Source: Paracoccus bogoriensis (lineage in GTDB: Bacteria; Pseudomonadota; Alphaproteobacteria; Rhodobacterales; Rhodobacteraceae). From it: a DNA stretch of 64,000 nt. Of the stretch, positions 60,638 through 64,000 are shown piece after piece (position 1 is the first letter of the stretch; every line of letters begins with the position of its first letter). The translations under genes were made by a program, and so were the position numbers. A model generated the notes under the pieces. That model was not told the DNA's origin. It ran no database searches and saw only the letters and a list, made by a program, of their open reading frames with translations. Location of the stretch: positions 1 to 64,000 of the forward strand of contig NZ_JAHYSR010000011.1 of assembly GCF_019431455.1 (NCBI RefSeq). The letters are read 5' to 3'.

Positions 60638-61852
60638 TCAGGGCTCTTTCGGGCGCATGACCAGCCAGATCAGCGCGCCACCGGCCAGAACCAGAAAGGG
60701 CAGCATCGCCAGGTTCACCGCGTTCCAGCCCGCTTGAACCGACCCCCCAGCACAGTTCATCAGCCCGCCCGACGACAGCGAGGCCAGAAAAACTCCTCCA
60801 AAGACAAAAAAATCATTCATGCCCTGAACCTGTCCTCTTTCCTCGGGCGCATGGGCGCGGGTCAGCATGGCGGTCGCGCCGATATAGCCAAAATTCCAGC
60901 CGATCCCCAAAAGGACCAGCGACAGGAAGAATTGCTGCAACGCGACCCCAGACAGCGCCACCGCGCCCGCCAGGGCCAGGATCACCAACCCCGCACCGAC
61001 GATCCGTTCGGCACCGAAGCGGGCGATCAGATGGCCGGTCACGAAGCTCGGTGCGAACATGGCCAGCACATGCGCGCTGACGATGTTGGCCGCGTCCGAT
61101 GGCGCAAAGCCGCAGCCCACCACTGCCAGGGGTGTCGAGGTCATGACCAGGTTCATGAGCGCGTATGAGACCATCCCGCAGATCATCGCCACGCCAATGG
61201 CCGGGCGCCTGACGATCTCGCGCATGGGACGGGGCGCCGCGGCGTTGGCCGCAGGTGCCGGCGGTTTCGGCATGTCCAGAAACGCGAACAGGAACGGACC
61301 GACAAGGTTCAGCCCGATCACCGCCATGTAGGTCGCAAGAAACGGCACGGCGGTCAGCCCGTCCGTCCCCCGCACGATCGCCGGGCCGATGATCGCCGCC
61401 ACCAGCCCCCCCGCCATGACCCACGAGATCGCCCGCGGGGCGTAGTCCTCGGGCGCGGTATCGGTCGCGGCAAAACGGTAGAAGCCCTGCGAGGACATGT
61501 AGATACCTGTCAGCAGCGATCCCGCCAGAAACAGCCAGAACGACCCGACCCACAGACCCGCCGCCGAGACCGCCGCTCCGATCCCGCCTGCCGTCGTCGC
61601 CAGCAGGAAACCCGCTGGCCGACCCCGCGCCTGCATCAGCCGCGATAGCGGTTGCGCGGTCAGGGTCGAGCCGAGAATGATCATCGACAGGGGCAGAGTT
61701 GCAAGACAGGGGCTGGGCGCAAGGATCGCCCCCGCCAGGCCGCCCACGATGAACATGATCGGCATCTGCGCGCCCAGGATGGCCTGCGCCATCACCAGGA
61801 TGAGAACGTTGCGCCTTGCGCGTCCCAGGTCCAGGGCCGGAGCGTCTTGCAT
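60638..61852 (-). CDS. MFS transporter
   Basis: 404 residues, 12 predicted membrane helices. The family motifs (SRLMQARGRPAGFLLATTAG between helices 2-3; EERGQVQGMNDFFVFGGVFL late) are visible. The substrate is unknown. I use the ATG at 61852, four bases after the eda stop; the longer reading only adds sequence antisense to eda. Being downstream of eda on one message suggests, but does not prove, transport of a sugar acid or related compound. Confidence 0.85.
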   Translation of the reverse strand: MQDAPALDLGRARRNVLILVMAQAILGAQMPIMFIVGGLAGAILAPSPCLATLPLSMIILGSTLTAQPLSRLMQARGRPAGFLLATTAGGIGAAVSAAGLWVGSFWLFLAGSLLTGIYMSSQGFYRFAATDTAPEDYAPRAISWVMAGGLVAAIIGPAIVRGTDGLTAVPFLATYMAVIGLNLVGPFLFAFLDMPKPPAPAANAAAPRPMREIVRRPAIGVAMICGMVSYALMNLVMTSTPLAVVGCGFAPSDAANIVSAHVLAMFAPSFVTGHLIARFGAERIVGAGLVILALAGAVALSGVALQQFFLSLVLLGIGWNFGYIGATAMLTRAHAPEERGQVQGMNDFFVFGGVFLASLSSGGLMNCAGGSVQAGWNAVNLAMLPFLVLAGGALIWLVMRPKEP

Positions 61853-61856
61853 CGAT

Positions 61857-62498
61857 CTAGCGGTGCAGGGCGCTGGCGGCGCGGGCGCGTTCCTCGATGG
61901 CCTGCCAGTTCCCCGCCGCCATGTCGGCATCCGTCACGATCCAGCTGCCGCCGACGCAGACCACGTTCGGCAACGACAAATAGCCGCCCGCGTTCTGCGG
62001 GGTTATGCCTCCGGTCGGGCAGAAGCTGATCCGGGGCAGGGGGCCTGCCAGCGATTTCAGCGCCGGCGCGCCGCCCACGGCCTCGGCCGGGAAGAACTTC
62101 AGCATGTCATAGCCCGCATCCGAGGCCCGCATCACCTCGGACGCGGTGACGGCGCCGGGCAGCAGCGGAAGGCCGATTTCCTCGCAGGCGGCGATCAGGC
62201 GGTCGGTCAGACCGGGCGAGACCGCAAAGGTCGCCCCCGCGTCCCGGGCGCGCTTCGCATCGTCGGGCGTCAGCACGGTGCCTGCGCCGACATGGCCGCC
62301 CTCGATCCGGGACATGGCGCGGATGGCGTCCAGCGCCGCGTCCGAGCGCAGCGTGACCTCCAGCACGGGCAGGCCGCCCGCGACCAGCGCCCGTGCCAGA
62401 TCGGCGCCCCTGGCCGCGTCCTGGATGACGATGACCGGAATGACCGGGGCCAGCTTGCACAGGGCTTTCGTGGCTTGGGACTGGGTTTCGGGGGTCAT
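61857..62498 (-). CDS. eda: KDPG/KHG aldolase
   Basis: 213 residues. Class I aldolase: Lys134 in MLKFFPAEA forms the Schiff base and Glu47 in GGLPVLEVTLRS is the general base, with GAGTVL as the phosphate-binding region. It splits 2-keto-3-deoxy-6-phosphogluconate into pyruvate and glyceraldehyde-3-phosphate in the Entner-Doudoroff pathway. edd and zwf are not in the window. Cotranscribed with the MFS gene. Confidence 0.95.
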   Translation of the reverse strand: MTPETQSQATKALCKLAPVIPVIVIQDAARGADLARALVAGGLPVLEVTLRSDAALDAIRAMSRIEGGHVGAGTVLTPDDAKRARDAGATFAVSPGLTDRLIAACEEIGLPLLPGAVTASEVMRASDAGYDMLKFFPAEAVGGAPALKSLAGPLPRISFCPTGGITPQNAGGYLSLPNVVCVGGSWIVTDADMAAGNWQAIEERARAASALHR

Positions 62499-62681
62499 GG
62501 CACACCTTCGGCAGGAACATTCGCGCCGACCTGACCCCAAACCCCGCGCCGATGCAAGGGAAAGCCCGCCTGTTCCCTTGGCTATGTTAAGGCTATCGGC
62601 GTCGATATCACAGCGTTTCCCCCTTGCGCTGGCGGGGATCAGAGGCTAAGTCGCGCAGACTTCACAGGCAGGGGCGGGCCC

Positions 62682-62760
62682 TTGCGGGAGACATCCGCAA
62701 ACGGTCCACCGGTTGGGGCGATCGCCCTGAAACCCCCTGCCAGGGCGCAAACCGGAAAGG
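62682..62760 (+). promoter_or_regulatory. Structured leader before rpsB
   Basis: The leader holds a TTGCGG/CCGCAA stem (62682-62687 with 62695-62700), a 12-bp palindrome GGGCGATCGCCC (62716-62727) and a CCCTGCCAGGG inverted repeat shortly before the Shine-Dalgarno. Such leaders often take part in feedback by ribosomal protein S2. Only the base-pairing potential is visible; function is inferred. Confidence 0.35.
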
Positions 62761-62768
62761 AACACGAT

Positions 62769-63548
62769 ATGGCGCTTCCCGAATTCACCCTGCGTCAGCT
62801 GCTGGAAGCCGGTGTCCATTACGGCCACCAGACGCAGCGCTGGAACCCCCGTATGGGACAATACATCTATGGCGAGCGTAACGGCATCCACATCCTGGAT
62901 CTGACGCAGACTGTCCCAATGCTGGATCAGGCACTGACCGTGATCCGCGACACCGTCGCCAAGGGCGGCCGCGTCCTGTTCGTCGGCACCAAGCGCCAGG
63001 CTCAGAAGGCCATCGCCGAAGCGGCCGAGAAATCCGCGCAATTCTACATGAATCACCGCTGGCTGGGCGGCACGCTGACCAACTGGAAGACCGTCAGCCA
63101 GTCGATCAACCGTCTGAAAGCCATCGACGAGACGATGGCCAGCGGCGCCGAGGGTCTGACCAAGAAAGAGCGTCTGCAACTTGAACGCGAGCAGGCCAAG
63201 CTGCAGGCGTCGCTTGGCGGCATCCGCGACATGGGCGGCCTGCCGGACCTGCTGTTCGTCATCGACGTGAACAAGGAAGACCTGGCCATCGCCGAGGCGA
63301 AGAAGCTGGGCATCCCGGTGGTCGCCGTGGTCGATACCAACTGCTCGCCCGAAGGCGTTGACTACATCATTCCGGGCAATGACGATGCCTCTCGCGCCAT
63401 TGCGCTTTATTGCGACCTGGCCAGCCGCGCTGCGCTGGAAGGCATGTCGGTTCAGATGGGCGCCGCCGGGGTCGATCTGGGTTCCCTGGCCGAAGCCCCC
63501 GAAGAATTGCTGGACGAGGCCGCCCCGGAAGAAGCCGCCGAGGCCTGA
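62769..63548 (+). CDS. rpsB: 30S ribosomal protein S2
   Basis: 259 residues with the complete family core: [50 protein letters not shown] and [20 protein letters not shown]. An acidic C-terminal tail ([17 protein letters not shown]). AAAGGA lies nine bases before the ATG. tsf follows after 86 bases, the order common in bacteria. Confidence 0.98.
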   Translation: MALPEFTLRQLLEAGVHYGHQTQRWNPRMGQYIYGERNGIHILDLTQTVPMLDQALTVIRDTVAKGGRVLFVGTKRQAQKAIAEAAEKSAQFYMNHRWLGGTLTNWKTVSQSINRLKAIDETMASGAEGLTKKERLQLEREQAKLQASLGGIRDMGGLPDLLFVIDVNKEDLAIAEAKKLGIPVVAVVDTNCSPEGVDYIIPGNDDASRAIALYCDLASRAALEGMSVQMGAAGVDLGSLAEAPEELLDEAAPEEAAEA

Positions 63549-63583
63549 TCCCGTCCGCGGATCGAGTTTTTCACGGAATTGTC

Positions 63584-63610
63584 GTCAGGCGGGGATAAGC
63601 CCCGCCTGAC
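63584..63610 (+). terminator. Intercistronic hairpin between rpsB and tsf
   Basis: GTCAGGCGGGG (63584-63594), loop ATAAG, CCCCGCCTGAC (63600-63610): a perfect 11-bp stem. No T run follows (GCGTTGAC), so it is more likely an attenuator, an RNA-processing or stabilising element than a full terminator. It would set the ratio of S2 to EF-Ts. Confidence 0.5.
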
Positions 63611-63634
63611 GCGTTGACATCAGAGGAGACGGAT

Positions 63635-64000
63635 ATGGCAATCACCGCAGCGATGGTGAAGGAACTGCGTGAGACCACAGGCGCAGGCATGATGGACGCC
63701 AAGAAGGCCCTGACCGAAACTGATGGCGACATGGAGGCGGCCATCGACTGGCTGCGCACCAAGGGTCTGGCCAAGGCCGCCAAGAAATCCGGTCGCATTG
63801 CTGCCGAAGGCCTTGTCGCCGTGGCCGTCAAGCCCGGCAAGGGCGTCGCGGTCGAGGTGAACTCGGAAACCGATTTCGTGGGCAAGAACGAGGAATTCCA
63901 GGCCATGGTCCGCAAGATCGCGCAGGCTGCGCTGAATGTGGACGATGTCGAGGCGCTGAAGAACGAGCAGATCGACGGCAAGCCGGTTTCCGAGATCCTG
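63635..64000 (+). CDS. tsf: Elongation factor Ts, N-terminal part
   Basis: The first 122 codons of tsf; the gene runs off the window. [20 protein letters not shown] is the EF-Tu-binding N-terminal domain, then [10 protein letters not shown] (the TDFV motif inserts next to the nucleotide site of EF-Tu). EF-Ts is the guanine nucleotide exchange factor for EF-Tu. AGAGGAGA precedes the ATG. Confidence 0.97.
   Translation, partial: MAITAAMVKELRETTGAGMMDAKKALTETDGDMEAAIDWLRTKGLAKAAKKSGRIAAEGLVAVAVKPGKGVAVEVNSETDFVGKNEEFQAMVRKIAQAALNVDDVEALKNEQIDGKPVSEIL

Overview
The window is GC-rich alphaproteobacterial chromosome, most likely Paracoccus or a close Rhodobacteraceae relative. Reasons: a trgB-type Nudix gene followed directly by cysK, a fabZ-lpxA-lpxI-lpxB lipid A block, a tRNA-His with no genome-encoded G-1 and with A73, a GTTC-N7-GTTC (alphaproteobacterial LexA) box before mmcB, a five-gene F1 ATPase operon without F0 genes, and strong G/C preference at third codon positions. 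About 60 kb is intact housekeeping sequence with tightly packed, often ATGA- or TGATG-overlapping operons.

Region 1 (1-4.35 kb) is the exception: a decayed end of an integrated element lying against the 3' end of tRNA-Ser(CGA). It holds a tyrosine-recombinase integrase with two compensating frameshifts, a convergent pair of small plus-strand ORFs, a large phage/plasmid-type polyvalent protein ending in an adenine-methylase-like domain, a small ORF nested in that gene with its own strong Shine-Dalgarno, and an IS3-family end that cuts the methylase off at base 306. All indels I can diagnose fall in this 4.2 kb.

Region 2 (4.5-25 kb): DUF2059 protein, AIG2-Nudix (trgB), cysK, MscS-family channel; AI-2E family transporter, gyrA, dsbB, YqaA-type membrane protein; several very small membrane proteins; ratA-like START protein; ahcY-metK (methyl cycle); a TetR-like regulator; typA/bipA; a glycine-zipper membrane protein behind a 24-residue membrane peptide; TIM-barrel isomerase and DUF1285.

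Region 3 (25-36.2 kb): MoxR AAA ATPase, DUF58, BatA/DUF4159 and a large membrane protein chained by overlapping start/stop codons and running without a gap into fabZ-lpxA-lpxI and on to lpxB. A RidA-like gene and a TauE/SafE permease follow on the other strand.

Region 4 (36.2-45 kb): SOS-type mmcB, tRNA-His, DUF883 and holin-X-like envelope proteins, a Grx4/BolA iron-sulfur pair, and a LysR regulator divergent from dabB-dabA, a proton-motive-force-driven inorganic carbon accumulation complex.

Region 5 (45-64 kb): clpA, gloB, a methyltransferase-like gene, atpHAGDC with a strong terminator, an H-type lectin, hydrolase and DsbA-fold genes, prs, purD, xseA, an MFS transporter with eda, then rpsB and the first third of tsf, cut by the window end.

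I saw no CRISPR array, no rRNA operon and no recognisable intact defence system. The most unusual material is the decayed island with its nested gene, followed by the envelope cluster chained to lipid A synthesis and the probably leaderless SOS promoter of mmcB.
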